Shown here: one piece after another, positions 23,061 through 37,300 of the stretch
Layout of the letters: each line of letters begins with the position of its first letter
Position numbering within the stretch: the first letter of the stretch is position 1
Origin: Clusia tigrina
Taxonomy: Eukaryota > Arthropoda > Insecta > Diptera > Clusiidae
NCBI GenBank assembly: GCA_920105625.2
Contig: OV050033.1
Span: 111,065,700 to 111,129,699, forward strand
Direction: 5' to 3'
DNA length: 64,000 nt
The notes under the pieces: model-generated
Seen by the model: the letters and a program-made list of their open reading frames with translations, nothing else
Database searches by the model: none
What the model was told of the DNA's origin: nothing
Program-made: the position numbers and the translations under genes

Positions 23061-26000
23061 CCAGTAAAAAGCTACAAGCATTTGTATGTTGCAAACTTTG
23101 ATAGGTGTAGGTCGTACCGTATAGAAGTTAGGGCCATTTAGTGCTTTATCAGTGTTGGTTTCATGGTTTTATGACCCTCCAGTAAAAAGTTACAAGCATT
23201 TGTATGTTGCAAACTTTGATAGGTTTAGGACGTACCGTATAGAAGTTAGGGCCATTTGAAGCTTTATCAGTGTTTGATTTGGGACTCAAGGGTAGCATAG
23301 CGTTGAGCGATAGCTTAAATTGACAAGAGGCTCGAGTACTTTATTGTTACAAAATTTCAAGATTTTATGACGCTCCAGTAAAAAGTTACAAGCATTTGTA
23401 TGTTGCAAACTTTGATAGGTGTAGGACGTAGCGTATAGAAGTTAGGGTCATTTGAAGTTTTATCAGTGTTTGATTTGGGAGTCAAGGGTAGCATAGCTTT
23501 GAGCGATAGCTTAAATTGACAAGAGGCTCGAGTACTTTATTATTACAAAATTTAAAGGTTTTATGACGCTCCAGTAAAAAGTAACAAGCATATGTATGTT
23601 GTAAACTTTGATAGGTGTAGGACGTACCGTATAGAAGTTAGGGACATTTGAAGTTTTATCAGTATTTGATTTGGGACTCAAGGGTAGCATAGCTTTGAGC
23701 GATAACTTAAATTGACAAGAGGCTCGGGTACTTTATTGTTACAAAATTTCAAAATTTTATGACGCTCCAATAAAAAGTTACAAGCATTTGTATGTTGCAA
23801 ACTTTGATAGGTGTAGGACGTACCGTACAGAAGTTAGGGCCATTTGAAGTTTTATCAGTGTTTGATTTGGGACTCAAGGGTAGCATAGCTTTGAGCGATA
23901 TCTTAAATTCACCAGAGGCTCGAGTAATTTATTGTTACAAAATTTCATGGTTTTATGACGCTCCAGTAAAGAGTTACAAGCATTTGTATATTGCAAACTT
24001 TGATGGGTGTAGGACGTACCGTATAGAAGTTAGTGCCATTTGAAGTTTTATCAGTGTTTGATTTGGGACTCAAGGGTAGCATAGCTTTGAGCGATAGCTT
24101 AAATTGACAAGAGGCTCGAGTACTTTATTGTTACAAAATTTTAAGGATTTATGACGCTCCAGTAAAAAGTTACAAGCATTTGTATGTTGCAAACTTTGAT
24201 AGGTATAGGATGCACCGGATATAAGTTAGGGCCATTTGAAGTTTTATCAGTGTTTGATTTGGGACTCAAGGGTAGCATAGCTTTGAGCGATAGCTTAAAT
24301 TGACAAGAGGCTCGAGCACTTTAATGTTACAAAATTTCACGGTTTTATGACGCTCCAGTAAATGTTACTAGCATTAGTATGTTGCAAACTTTGATAGGTG
24401 TAGGACGTACCGTATAGAATATAGGGCCATTGGAAGTTTTATCAGTGTTTGATTTGGGACTCAAGGGAAGCATAGCTTTGAGCGATAGCTTAAATTGACA
24501 AGCGGCTCGCGTACTTTATTATTACAAAATTTCCAGGTTTTATGACCCTGAAGTAAAAAGTTACAAGCATTTGTATGTTGCAAACTTTGATAGGCGTAGG
24601 ACGTACCGTATAGAATTTAGGGCCATTTGAAGCATTATCAGTGTTTGATTTCATGGTTTTATGACGCTACAGTAAAAAGTTACAAGCATTTGTATGTTGC
24701 AAACTTGGATAGGTGTAGGATGCACCGTATAGAAGTTAGGGCCATTTGAAGTTTTATCAGTGTTTCATTTGGGACTCAAGGGTAGCATAGCTTTGAGCGA
24801 TAGCTTAAATTGACAAGAGGCTCGAGTACTTTATTGTTACAAAATTTAAAGGTTTTATGACGCTCCAGTAAAAAGTAACAAGCACTTGTATGTTGCAAAT
24901 GTTGATAGGTGTAGGACGTACCGTATAGAAGTTAGGGCCATTTGAAGTTTTATCAGTGTTTGATTTGCGACTCAAGGGTAGCATAGCTTTGAGCGATAAC
25001 TTAAATTGACAAGAGGCTCGGGTACTTTATTGCTACAAAATTTCAAGGTTTTATGACGCTCCAATAAAAAGTTACAAGCATTTCTATGTTGCAAACTTTC
25101 ATAGGTGTAAGACGTACCGTATAGAAGTTAGGGCCATTTGAAGTTTTATCAGTGTTTGATTTGGGACTCAAGGGTAGCATAGCTTTGAGCGATAGCTTAA
25201 ATTCACCAGAGGCTCGAGTAATTTATTGTTACAAAATTTCATGGTTTTATGACGCTACAGTAAAAAGTTACAAGCATTTGTATGTTGCAAACTTGGATAG
25301 GTATAGGATGCACCGTATAGAAGTTAGGGCCATTTGAAGTTTTATAAGTGTTTGATTTGGGACTCAAGAGTAGCATAGCTTTGGGCGATAGCTTAAATTG
25401 ACAAGAGGCTCGAGTACTTTATTGTTACAAAATTTCAAGGATTTATGACGCTCCAGTAAAAAGTTACAAGCATTTGTATGTTGCATGCTTTGATAGGTAT
25501 AGGATGCACCGGATATAAGTTAGGGCCATTTGAAGTTTTATCAGTGTTTGATTTGGGACTCAAGGGTAGCATAGCTTTGAGCGATAGCTTAAATTGACAA
25601 GAGACTCAAGCACTTTAATGTTACAAAATTTCACGGTTTTATGACGCTCCAGTAAATGTTACTAGCATTAGTATGTTGCAAACTTTGATAGGTGTAGGAC
25701 GTACCGTATAGAATTTAGGGCCATTGGAAGTTTTATCAGTGTTTGATTTGGGACTCAAGAGTAGCTTAGCTTTGAGCGATAGCTTAAATTGACAAGCGGC
25801 TCGCGTACTTTATTATTACAAAATTTCCAGGTTTTATGACAGTGAAGTAAAAAGTTACAAGCATTTGTATGTTGCAAACTTTGATGGGCGTAGGACGTAC
25901 CGTATAGAATTTAGGGCCATTTGAAGCTTTATCAGTGTTTGATTTGGGACTCAAGAGTAGCATAGCTGTGGGCGATAGCTTAAATTGACAAGATGCTCGA

Positions 26001-27876
26001 GTACTTTATTGTTACAAAATTTCAATGTTTTATGACGCTCCAGTAAAAAGTTACAAGCATTTGTATGTTGCAAACTTTGATAGGTGTAGGACGTACCGTA
26101 TAAAAGTTAGGGCCCTTTGAAGTTTTATCAGTGTTTGATTTGGGACTCAAGGGTAGCATAGCTTTGAGCGATAATTTAAATTGACAAGAGGCTCGAGTAC
26201 TTTATTGTTACAAAATTTCAAGATTTTATGACGCTCCAGTAAAAAGTTGCAAGCATTTGTCTGTAGCAAACTTTGATAGGTGTAGGACGTACCGTATAGA
26301 AGTTAAGGCCATTTGAAGTTTTATCAGTGTTTGATTTGGGACTCAAGGCTAGCATAGCTTTGAGCGATAGCTTAAATTGACAAGAGGCTCGAGTACTTTA
26401 TTGTTACAAAATTTCAAGATTTTATGACGCTCCAATAAAAAGTTGCAAGCATTTGTCTGTTGCAAACTTTGATAGGTGTAGGACGTAGCATATAGAAGTT
26501 AGGGTCATTTGAAGTTTTATCAGTGTTTGATTTGGGACTCAAGGGTAGCATAGTTTTGAGCGATAGCTTAAATTGACAAGAGGCTCGAGTACTTTATTGT
26601 TACAAAATTTAAAGGTTTTATGACGCTCCAGTAAAAAGTAACAAGCACTTGTATGTTGCAAATTTTGATAGGTGTAGGACGTACCGTATAGAAGTTAGGG
26701 CCAATTGAAGTTTTATCAGTGTTTGATTTGCGACTCAAGGGTAGCATAGCTTTGAGCGATATTTTAAATTGACAAGAGGCTCGGGTACTTTATTGCTACA
26801 AAATTTCAAGGTTTTATGACGCTCCAATAAAAAGTTACAAGCATTTGTATGTTGCAAACTTTGATAGGTGTAAGACGTACCGTATAGAAGTTAGGGCCAT
26901 TTGAAGTTTTATCAGTGTTTGATTTGGGACTCAAGGGTAGCATAGCTTTGAGCGATAGCTTAAATTCACCAGAGGCTCGAGTAATTTATTGTTACAAAAT
27001 TTCAAGGTTTTATGACGCTCCAGTAAAAAGTTACAAGCATTTGTATGTTGTAAACTTTGATGGGTGTAGGACGTACCGTATATAAGTTAGGCCATTTGAA
27101 GTTTTATCAGTTTTTGATTTGGGACTCAAGGGTAGCATAGCTTTGAGCGATAGCTTCAATTGACAAGAGGCTCGAGTACTTTATTGTTACAAAATTTCAA
27201 GGATTTATGACGCTCCAGTAAAAAGTTACAAGCATTTGTATGTTGCAAACTTTGAAAGGTATAGGATGCACCGGATATAAGTTAGGGCCATTTGAAGTTT
27301 TATCAGTGTTTGATTTGGGACTCAAGGGTAGCATAGCTTTGAGCGATAGCTTAAATTGACAACAGGCTCGAGCACTTTAATGTTACAAAATTTCACGGTT
27401 TTATGACGCTCCAGTAAATGTTATAAGCATTTGTATGTTGCAAACTTTGATAGGTGTAGGACGTACCGTATAGAATTTAGGGCCATTTGAAGCTTTATCA
27501 GTGTTTGATTTCATGGTTTTATGACGCTACAGTAAAAAGTTACAAGCATTTGTATGTTGCAAACTTGGATAGGTATAGAATGCACCGTATAGAAGTTAGG
27601 GCCATTTGAAGTTATATAAGTGTTTGATTTGGGACTCAAGAGTAGCATAGCTTTGGGCGATAGCTTAAATTGACAAGAGGCTCGAGTACTTTATTGTTAC
27701 AAAATTTCAAGGATTTATGACGCTCCAGTAAAAAGTTACAAGCATTTGTATGTTGCATGCTTTGATAGGTATAGGATGCACCGGATATAAGTTAGGGCCA
27801 TTTGAAGTTTTATCAGTGTTTGATTTGGGACTCGAGGGTAGCATAGCTTTGAGCGATAGCTTAAATTGACAAGACG

Positions 27877-28264
27877 CTCGAGCACTTTAATGTTACAAAA
27901 TTTCACGGTTTTATGACGCTCCAGTAAATGTTACAAGCATTAGTATGTTGCAAACTTTGATAGGTGTAGGACGTACCGTATAGAATTTAGGGCCATTGGA
28001 AGTTTTATTAGTGTTTGATTTGGGACTCAAGGGTAGCAGAGCTTTGAGCGATAGCTTAAATTGACAAGCGGCCCGCGTACATTATTATTACAAAATTTCC
28101 AGGTTTTATGACCCTGAAATAAAAAGTTACAAGCATTTGTATGTTGCAAACTTTGATAAATGTAGGATGCACCGTATAGAATTTAGGGCCATTTGAAGCT
28201 TTATTAGTATTTGATTTCATGGTTTTATGACGCTCCAGTAAAAAGTTACAAGCATTTGTATGTT
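27877..28264. repeat. CACTTTAATG / GCCCGCGTAC monomer cassette (type example)
   Basis: A 195-bp monomer starting CTCGAGCACTTTAATG, with one base fewer in the run near monomer positions 50-56 (GTAAATGTTA), is followed at 28072 by a monomer whose start reads CCCGCGTACATT. That monomer is fused at 28218 to a short monomer. The same order is seen near 30175-30516, 31392-31733, 33553-33894, 41202-41543, 49787-50128, 51905-52247 and 55397-55737. These units behave as one block in the amplification of the second domain and do not occur left of 24 kb. Confidence 0.8.
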
Positions 28265-30830
28265 GCAAACTTTGATGGGTGTAGGACGTATCGTATAGAA
28301 GTTAGGGCCCTTTGAAGTTTTATCAGTGTTTGATTTGGGACTCAAGGGTAGCACAGCTTTGAGCGATAGCTTAAATTGACAAGATGCTCGAGTACTTTAT
28401 TGTTACAAAATTTCAAGGTTTTTTGACGCTCCAGTAAAAAGTTACAAGCATTTGTATGTTGCAAACTTTGATAGGTGTAGGACGTACCGTATAGAATTTA
28501 TTGCCCTCTGAAGTTTTATCAGTGTTTGATTTCATGGTTTTATGACGCTCCAGTAAAAAGTTACAAGCATTTGTATGTTGCAATCTTTGATAGGTGTAGG
28601 ATGCACCGTATAGAAGTTAGGGCCATTTGAAGTTTTATCAGTGTTTGATTTGGGACTCTAGGGTAGCATAGCTTTGAGCGATAGCTTAAGTTAACTAGAG
28701 GATCGAGTACTTTATTGTTACAAAATTTCAAGGTTTTATAACGCTCCAGTAAAAAGTTACAATGATTTGTATGTTGCAAACTTTGATAGGTGTAGGACGT
28801 ACCGTATAGAAGTTAGGGCCCTTTGAAGTTTTATCAGTGTTTGACTTGGGACTCAAGGGTAGCATTGCTTTGAGCGATAGCTTAAATTGACTAGAGGCTC
28901 GAGTACTTTATTGTTACCAAATTTCAAGGTTTTATGACGCTCCAGTAAAAAGTTACAAGCATTTGTATGTTGCAAACTTTGATAGGTGTAGGATGCACCG
29001 TATAGAAGTTTGGGCCATTTGAAGTTTTATCAGTGTTTGATTTGGGATAGCATAGCTTTGAGCGATAGCTTAAGTTAACAAGAGGCTTGAGTACTTTATT
29101 GTTACAAAATTTCAAGGTTTTATGACGCTCCAGTAAAAAGTTACAAGCATTTGTATTTTGCAAACTTTGATAGGTGTAAGACGTACCGTATAGAAGTTAG
29201 GGCCATTTGAAGTTTTATCAGTGTTTGATTTGGGACTCAAGGGTAGCATAGCTTTGAGCGATAGCTTAAATTCACCAGAGGCTCGAGTAATTTATTGTTA
29301 CAAAATTTCAAAGTTTTATGACGCTCCAGTAAAAAGTTACAAGTTTGTATGTTGCAAACTTTGATGGGTGTAGGACGTACCGTATATAAGTTAGGGCCAT
29401 TTGAAGTTTTATCAGTGTTTGATTTGGGACTCAAGGGTAGCATAGCTTTGAGCGATAGCTTAAATTGACAAGAGGCTCGAGCACTTTAATGTTACAAAAT
29501 TTCACGGTTTTATGAGTAAATGTTACAAGCATTAGTATGTTGCAAACTTTGATAGGTGTAGGACGTACCATATAGAATTTAGGGCCATTGGAAGTTTTAT
29601 TAGTGTTTGATTTGGGACTCAAGGGTAGCAGAGCTTTGAGCGATAGCTTAAATTGACAAGCGGCCCGCGTACTTTATTATTACAAAATTTCCAGGTTTTA
29701 TGACCCTGAAGTAAAAAGTTACAAACATTTGTATGTTGCAAACTTTGATAGGTGTAGGACGTACCGTTTAGAATTTAGGTCCATTTGAAGCTTTATCAGT
29801 GTTTGATTTCATGGTTTTATGACGCTACAGTAAAAAGTTACAAGCATTTGTATGTTACAAACTTGGATAGGTATAGGATGCACCGTATAGAAGTTAGGGC
29901 CATTTGAAGTTTTATAAGTGTTTGATTTGGGACTCAAGAGTAGCATAGCTTTGGGCGATAGCTTAAATTGACAAGAGGCTCGAGTACTTTATTGTTACAA
30001 AATTTCAAGGATTTATGACGTTCCAGTAAAAAGTTACAAGCATTTGTATGTTGCATGCTTTGATAGGTATAGGATGCACCGGATATAAGTTAGGGCCATT
30101 TGAAGTTTTATCAGTGTTTGATTTGGGACTCAAGGGTAGCATAGCTTTGAGCGATAGGTTAAATTGACAAGACGCTCGTGCACTTTAATGTTACAAAATT
30201 TCACGGTTTTATGACGCTCCAGTAAATGTTACAAGCATTAGTATGTTGCAAACTTTGATAGGTGTAGGACGTACCGTATAGAATTTAGGGCCATTGGAAG
30301 TTTTATTAGTGTTTGATTTTGGACTCAAGGGTAGCAGAGCTTTGAGCGATAGCTTAAATTGACAAGCGGCCCGCGTACATTATTATTACAAAATTTCCAG
30401 GTTTTATGACCCTGAAATAAAAAGTTACAAGCATTTGTATGTTGCAAACTTTGATAGGTGTAGGATGCACCGTATAGAATTTAGGGCCATTTGAAGCTTT
30501 ATTAGTATTTGATTTCCTGGTTTTATGACGCTCCAGTAAAAAGTTACAAGCATTTGTATGTTGCAAACTTTGATGGGTGTAGGACGTACCTTATGGAAGT
30601 TAGGGCCCTTTGAAGTTTTATAAGTGTTTGATTTGGGACTCAAGGGTAGCACAGCTTTGAGCGATAGCTTAAATTGACAAGATGCTCGAGTACTTTATTG
30701 TTACCAAATTGCAAGGTTTTTTGACGCTCCAGTAAAAAGTTACAAGCATTTGTATGTTGCAAACTTTGATAGGTGTAGGACGTACCGTATAGAATTTAGG
30801 GCCCTTTGAAGTTTTATCAGTGTTTGATTT

Positions 30831-33800
30831 CATGGTTTTATGACGCTCCAGTAAAAAGTTACAAGCATTTTTATGTTGCAAACTTTGATAGGTGTAGGAC
30901 GTACCGTATAGAAGTTAGGGCCCTTTGAAGTTTTATCAGTGTTTGACTTGGGACTCAAGGGTAGCATTGCTTTGAGCGATAGCTTAAATTGACTAGAGGC
31001 TCGAGTACTTTATTGTTACAAAATTTCAAGGTTTTATGACGCTCCAGTAAAAAGTTACAAGCATTTGTATGTTGCAAACTTTGATAGGTGTAGGATGCAC
31101 CGTATAGAAGTTTGGGCCATTTGAAGTTTTATCAGTGTTTGATTTGGGACTCTAGGGTAGCATAGCTTTGAGCGATAGCTTAAGTTAACAAGAGGCTCGA
31201 GTACTTTATTGTTACAAAATTTCAAGGTTTTATGACGCTCCAGTAAAAAGTTACAAGCATTTGTATTTTGCAAACTTTGATAGGTGTAGGATGCACCGTA
31301 TTGAAGTTAGGGCCATTTGAAGTTTTATCAGTGTTTGATTTGGGATTCAAGGGTAGCATAGCTTTGAGAGATAGCTTAAATTGACAAGAGGCTCGAGCAC
31401 TTTAATGTTACAAAATTTCACGGTTTTATGACGCTCCAGTAAATGTTAGAAGCATTAGTATGTTGCAAACTTTGATAGGTGTAGGACGTACCGTATAGAA
31501 TTTAGGGCCATTGGAAGTTTTATTAGTGTTTGATTTGGGACTCAAGGGTAGCAGAGCTTTGAGCGATAGCTTAAATTGACAAGCGGCCCGCGTACATTAT
31601 TATTACAAAATTTCCAGGTTTTATGACCCTGTAATAAAAAGTTACAAGCATTTGTATGTTGCAAACTTTGATAGGTGTAGGATGCACCGTATAGAATTTA
31701 GGGCCATTTGAAGCTTTATTAGTATTTGATTTCATGGTTTTATGACGCTCCAGTAAAAAGTTACAAGCATTTGTATGTTGCAAACTTTGATGGGTGTAGG
31801 ACGTACCGTATAGAAGTTAGGGCCCTTTGAAGTTTTATCAGTGTTTGATTTGGGACTCAAGGGTAGCACAGCTTTGAGCGATAGCTTAAATTGACAAGAT
31901 GCTCGAGTACTTTATTGTTACAAAATTTCAAGGTTTTTTGACGCTCCAGTAAAAAGTTACAAGCATTTGTATGTTGCAAACTTTGATAGGTGTAGGACGT
32001 ACCGTATAGAATTTAGGGCCCTTTGAAGTTTTATCAGTGTTTGATTTCATGGTTTTATGACGCTCCAGTAAAAAGTAACAAGCATTTGTATGTTGCAAAC
32101 TTTGATAGGTGTAGGACGTACCGTATAGAAGTTAGGGCCCTTTGAATTTTTATCAGTGTTTGACTTGGGACTCAAGGGTAGCATAGCTTTGAGCGATAGC
32201 TTAAATTGACTAGAGGCTCGAGTACTTTATTGTTACAAAGTTTCAAGGTTTTTTGACGCTCCAGTAAAAAGTTACAAGCATTTGTATGTTGCAAACTTTG
32301 ATAGGTGTAGGACGTACCGTATAGAATTTAGGGCCCTTTGAAGTTTTATCAGTGTTTGATTTCATGGTTTTATGACGCTCCAGTAAAAAGTAACAAGCAT
32401 TTGTATGTTGCAAACTTTGATAGGTGTAGGATGCACCGTATAGAATTTAGGGCCATTTGAAGCTTTATTAGTATTTGATTTCCTGGTTTTATGACGCTCC
32501 AGTAAAAAGTTACAAGCATTTGTATGTTGCAAACTTTGATGGGTGTAGGACGTACCTTATGGAAGTTAGGGCCCTTTGAAGTTTTATAAGTGTTTGATTT
32601 GGGACTCAAGGGTAGCACAGCTTTGAGCGATAGCTTAAATTGACAAGATGCTCGAGTACTTTATTGTTACCAAATTTCAAGGTTTTTTGACGCTCCAGTA
32701 AAAAGTTACAAGCATTTGTATGTTGCAAACTTTGATAGGTGTAGGACGTACCGTATAGAATTTAGGGCCCTTTGAAGTTTTATCAGTGTTTGATTTCATG
32801 GTTTTATGACGCTCCAGTAAAAAGTTACAAGCATTTGTATGTTGCAAACTTTGATAGGTGTAGGACGTACCGTATAGAAGTTAGGGCCCTTTGAAGTTTT
32901 ATCTGTGTTTGACTTGGGACTCAAGGGTAGCATTGCTTTGAGCGATAGCTTAAATTGACTAGAGGCTCGAGTACTTTATTGTTACAAAATTTCAAGGTTT
33001 TATGACGCTCCAGTAAAAAGTTACAAGCATTTGTATGTTGCAAACTTTGATAGGTGTAGGATGCACCGTATAGAAGTTTGGGCCATTTGAAGTTTTATCA
33101 GTGTTTGATTTGGGACTCTAGGGTAGCATAGCTTTGAGCGATAGCTTAAGTTAACAAGAGGCTCGAGTACTTTATTGTTACAAAATTTCAAGGTTTTATG
33201 ACGCTCCAGTAAAAAGTTACAAGCATTTGTATTTTGCAAACTTTGATAGGTGTAGGATGCACCGTATTGAAGTTAGGGCCATTTGAAGTTTTATCAGTGT
33301 TTGATTTGGGATTCAAGGGTAGCATAGCTTTGAGAGATAGCTTAAATTGACAAGAGGCTCGAGTACTTTATTGTTACAAAATTTCAAGATTTTATGACGC
33401 TCCAGTAAAAAGTTACAAGCATTTGTTTGTTGTAAACTTTGATTCTGTAGGACGTACCGTATAGAAGTTAGGGTCATTTGAAGTTTTATCAGTGTTTGAT
33501 TTGGGACTCAAGGGTAGCATAGCTTTGAGCGATAGCTTAAATTGACAAGAGGCTCGAGCACTTTAATGTTACAAAATTTCACGGTTTTATGACGCTCCAG
33601 TAAATGTTACAAGCATTAGTATGTTGCAAACTTTGATAGGTGTAGGACGTACCGTATAGAATTTAGGGCCATTGGAAGTTTTATCAGTGTTTGATTTGGG
33701 ACTCAAGGGTAGCAGAGCTTTGAGCGATAGCTTAAATTGACAAGCGGCCCGCGTACATTATTATTACAAAATTTCCAGGTTTTATGACCCTGAAATAAAA

Positions 33801-34380
33801 AGTTACAAGCATTTGTATGTTGCAAACTTTGATAGGTGTAGGATGCACCGTATAGAATTTAGGGCCATTTGAAGCTTTATTAGTATTTGATTTCATGGTT
33901 TTATGACGCTCCAGTAAAAAGTTACAAGCATTTGTATGTTGCAAACTTTGATGGGTGTAGGACGTACCGTATAGAAGTTAGGGCCCTTTGAAGTTTTATC
34001 AGTGTTTGATTTGGGACTCAAGGGTAGCACAGCTTTGAGCGATAGCTTAAATTGACAAGATGCTCGAGTACTTTATTGTTACAAAATTTCAAGGTTTTTT
34101 GACGCTCCAGTAAAAAGTTACAAGCATTTGTATGTTGCAAACTTTGATAGGTGTAGGACGTACCGTATAGAATTTAGGGCCCTTTGAAGTTTTATCAGTG
34201 TTTGATTTCATGGTTTTATGACGCTCCAGTAAAAAGTAACAAGCATTTGTATGTTGCAAACTTTGATAGGTGTAGGACGTACCGTATAGAAGTTAGGGCC
34301 CTTTGAATTTTTATCAGTGTTTGACTTGGGACTCAAGGGTAGCATAGCTTTGAGCGATAGCTTAAATTGACTAGAGGCTC
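30831..34380. repeat. Local tandem duplication, period 1966 bp
   Basis: The fused junction at 30831 and the ORF-like segment at 31055 recur at 32797 and 33021 (offset 1966). Further on, 31571, 31733 and 32048 recur at 33732, 33894 and 34209 (offset 2161 = 1966 + 195). The second copy therefore holds one additional 195-bp monomer, at about 33357-33552, which carries the one-base-shorter GATTCTGTAGG form. The match fades after about 34380. The same pair lies inside the 7.6-kb block and was copied with it. Confidence 0.8.
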
Positions 34381-37300
34381 GAGTACTTTATTGTTACAAA
34401 ATTTCAAGGTTTTATGACGCTCCAGTAAAAAGTTACAAGCATTTGTATGTTGCAAACTTTGATGGGTGTAGGACGTACCGTATAGAAGTTAGGGCCCTTT
34501 GAAGTTTTATCAGTGTTTGATTTGGGACTCAAGGGTAGCACAGCTTTGAGCGATAGCTTAAATTGACAAGATGCTCGAGTACTTTATTGTTACAAAATTT
34601 CAAGGTTTTTTGACGCTCCAGTAAAAAGTTACAAGCATTTGTATGTTGCAAACTTTGATAGGTGTAGGACGTACCGTATAGAATTTAGGGCCCTTTGAAG
34701 TTTTATCAGTGTTTGATTTCATGGTTTTGTGACGCTCCAGTAAAAAGTTACAAACATTTCTATGTTGCAAACTTTGATAGGTATGGGACGTACCGTATAG
34801 AAGTTAGGGCCATTTGAAGTTTTATCAGTGTTTGATTTGGGACTCAAGGGTAGCATAGCTTTGAGCGATAGCTTAAATTCACCAGAGGCTCGAGTAATTT
34901 ATTGTTACAAAATTTCAAAGTTTTATGACGCTCCAGTAAAAAGTTAAAAGCATTTGTATGTTGCAAACTTTGATGGGTGTAGGTCGTACCGTATATAAGT
35001 TAGGGCCATTTGAAGTTTTATCAGTGTTTGATTTGGGACTCAAGGGTAGCATAGCTTTGAGCTATATCTTAAATTCACAAGAGGCTTGAGTACTTTATTG
35101 TTACAAAATTGCAAGGTTTTATGACGCTCCAGTAAAAAGATAGAAGCGTTTGTATGTTGCAAACTTTGATAGGTGTAGGACGTACCGTATAGAAGTTAGG
35201 GCCATTTGAAGTTTAATCAGTGTTTGATTTGGGACTCAAGGGTAGCATAGCTCTGAGCGATAGCTTAAATTGGCAAGAGGCTCGAGTACTTTATTTTTAC
35301 AAAATTACAAGGTTTTATGACGCTCCAGTAAAAAGTTACAAGCATTTGTATGTTGCAAACTTTGATAGGAGTAGGACGTACCGTATAGAAGTTAGGGCCA
35401 TTTGAAGTTTTATCAGTGTTTGATTTGGGACTCAAGGGTAGTATAGCTTTGAGCGATAGCTTAAATTAACAAGAGGCTCGAGTACTTTACTGTTACAAAA
35501 TTTGAAAGTTTTATGCCGCTCCAGTAAAAAGTTACAAGCATTTGTATGTTGCAAACTTTGATAGGTGTAGGACGTACCGTATAGAAGTTAGGGCCATTTG
35601 AAGTTTTATCAGTGTTTGATTTGGGACTCAAGGGTAGCATAGCTTTGAGCGATAGCTTAACAAGAGGCTCGAGTACTTTATTGTTACAAAATTTCAAGGT
35701 TTTGTGACGCTCCAGTAAAAAGTTACAAACATTTCTATGTTGCAAACTTTGATAGGTATGGGACGTACCGTATAGAAGTTAGGGCCATTTGAAGTTTTAT
35801 CAGTGTTTGATTTGGGACCCAAGGGTAGCATAGCTTTGAGCGATAGCTTAAATTGACAATAGGCTCGAGTACTTTATTGTTACAAAATTTCAAGGTTTTA
35901 TGACGCTCCAGTAAAAAGTTACAAGCATTTGTATGTTGAAAACTTTGATAGGTGTAGGACGTACTGTATAGAAGTTAGGGCCATTTAAAGTTTTATCAGT
36001 GTTTGATTTGGGACTCAAGGGTAGCATAGCTTTGAGCGATAGCTTAAATTGACCAGAGGCTCGAGTACTTTATTGTTACAAAATTTCAAGGTTTTATGAC
36101 GCTCCAGTAAAAAGTTACAAGCATTTGTCTGTTGCAAACTTTGACAGGTGTAGGACGTACCGTATAGAAGTTAGGGCCATTTGAAGTTTTATCAGTGTTT
36201 GATTTGGGACTCAAGGGTAGCATAGCTTTGAGCGATAGTTTAAATTGAGAAGAGGCTCGAGTATTTTATTGTTACAAAATATCAAGGTTTTATGACGCTC
36301 CAGTAAAAAGTTACAAGCATTTGTATGTTGCAAACTTTGATAGGTGTAGGACGTACCGTATAGAAGTTAGGGCCATTTGAAGTTTTATCAGTGTTTGATT
36401 TGGGAAATAAAGGGTAGCATAGCTTTGAGCGAGAGCTTAAATTGACAAGAGGCTCGAGTACTTTATTGTTACAAAATTTCAAGGTTTTATGACGCTCCAG
36501 TAAAAAGTTACAAGCATTTGTATGTTGCAAACTTTGATAGGTGTAGGACGTACCGTATAGAAGTTAGGGTCATTTGAAGTTTTATCAGTGTTTGATTTGG
36601 GACTCAAGGGTAGCATAGCTTTGGGCGATAGCTTAAATTGACAAGAGGCTCGAGTACTTTATTGTTACAAAATTTCAAGATTTTATGCCGCTCCAGTAAA
36701 AAGCTACAAGCATTTGTATGTTGCAAACTTTGATAGGTGTAGGTCGTACCGTATAGAAGTTAGGGCCATTTAGGGCTTTATCAGTGTTGGTTTCATGGTT
36801 TTATGACCCTCCAGTAAAAAGTTACAAGCATTTGTATGTTGCAAACTTTGATAGGTGTAGGACGTACCGTATAGAAGTTAGGGCCATTTGAAGCTTTATC
36901 AGTGTTTGATTTGGGACTCAAGGGTAGCATAGCGTTGAGCGATAGCTTAAATTGACAAGAGGCTCGAGTACTTTATTGTTACAAAATTTCAAGATTTTAT
37001 GACGCTCCAGTAAAAAGTTACAAGCATTTGTATGTTGCAAACTTTGATAGGTGTAGGACGTAGCGTATAGAAGTTAGGGTCATTTGAAGTTTTATCAGTG
37101 TTTGATTTGGGAGTCAAGGGTAGCATAGCTTTGAGCGATAGCTTAAATTGACAAGAGGCTCGAGTACTTTATTATTACAAAATTTAAAGGTTTTATGACG
37201 CTCCAGTAAAAAGTAACAAGCATATGTATGTTGTAAACTTTGATAGGTGTAGGACGTACCGTATAGAAGTTAGGGCCATTTGAAGTTTTATCAGTGTTTG

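Larger units (their letters stand above)
20159..31745. repeat. Second HOR domain, first block
   Basis: Starts at the sharp end of HOR copy C. It carries subtypes not seen to its left, such as GGGAAATAAAGGG at 21599 and 22771, monomers starting CTCGGGTAC (23725 region), monomers with CACTTTAATG plus a shortened GTAAATGTTA segment (24311, 27367, 27877, 29477), and GCCCGCGTAC monomers (28072). Much of it returns further right: 21784-22300 at 35220-35745 (offset 13436) and at 42673 (offset 20889), 23792 at 44877 (offset 21085), 25.5-29.1 kb at 47.4-51.0 kb (offset 21910), and 29.8-30.6 kb at 51.5-52.3 kb (offset 21731). Confidence 0.85.

Noticed and set aside
28060..28090. GC-rich GCGGCCCGCGTAC start as a possible regulatory site
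   Set aside because: It is a substituted form of the ordinary GAGGCTCGAGTAC monomer start, found only in one monomer subtype and copied along with it.
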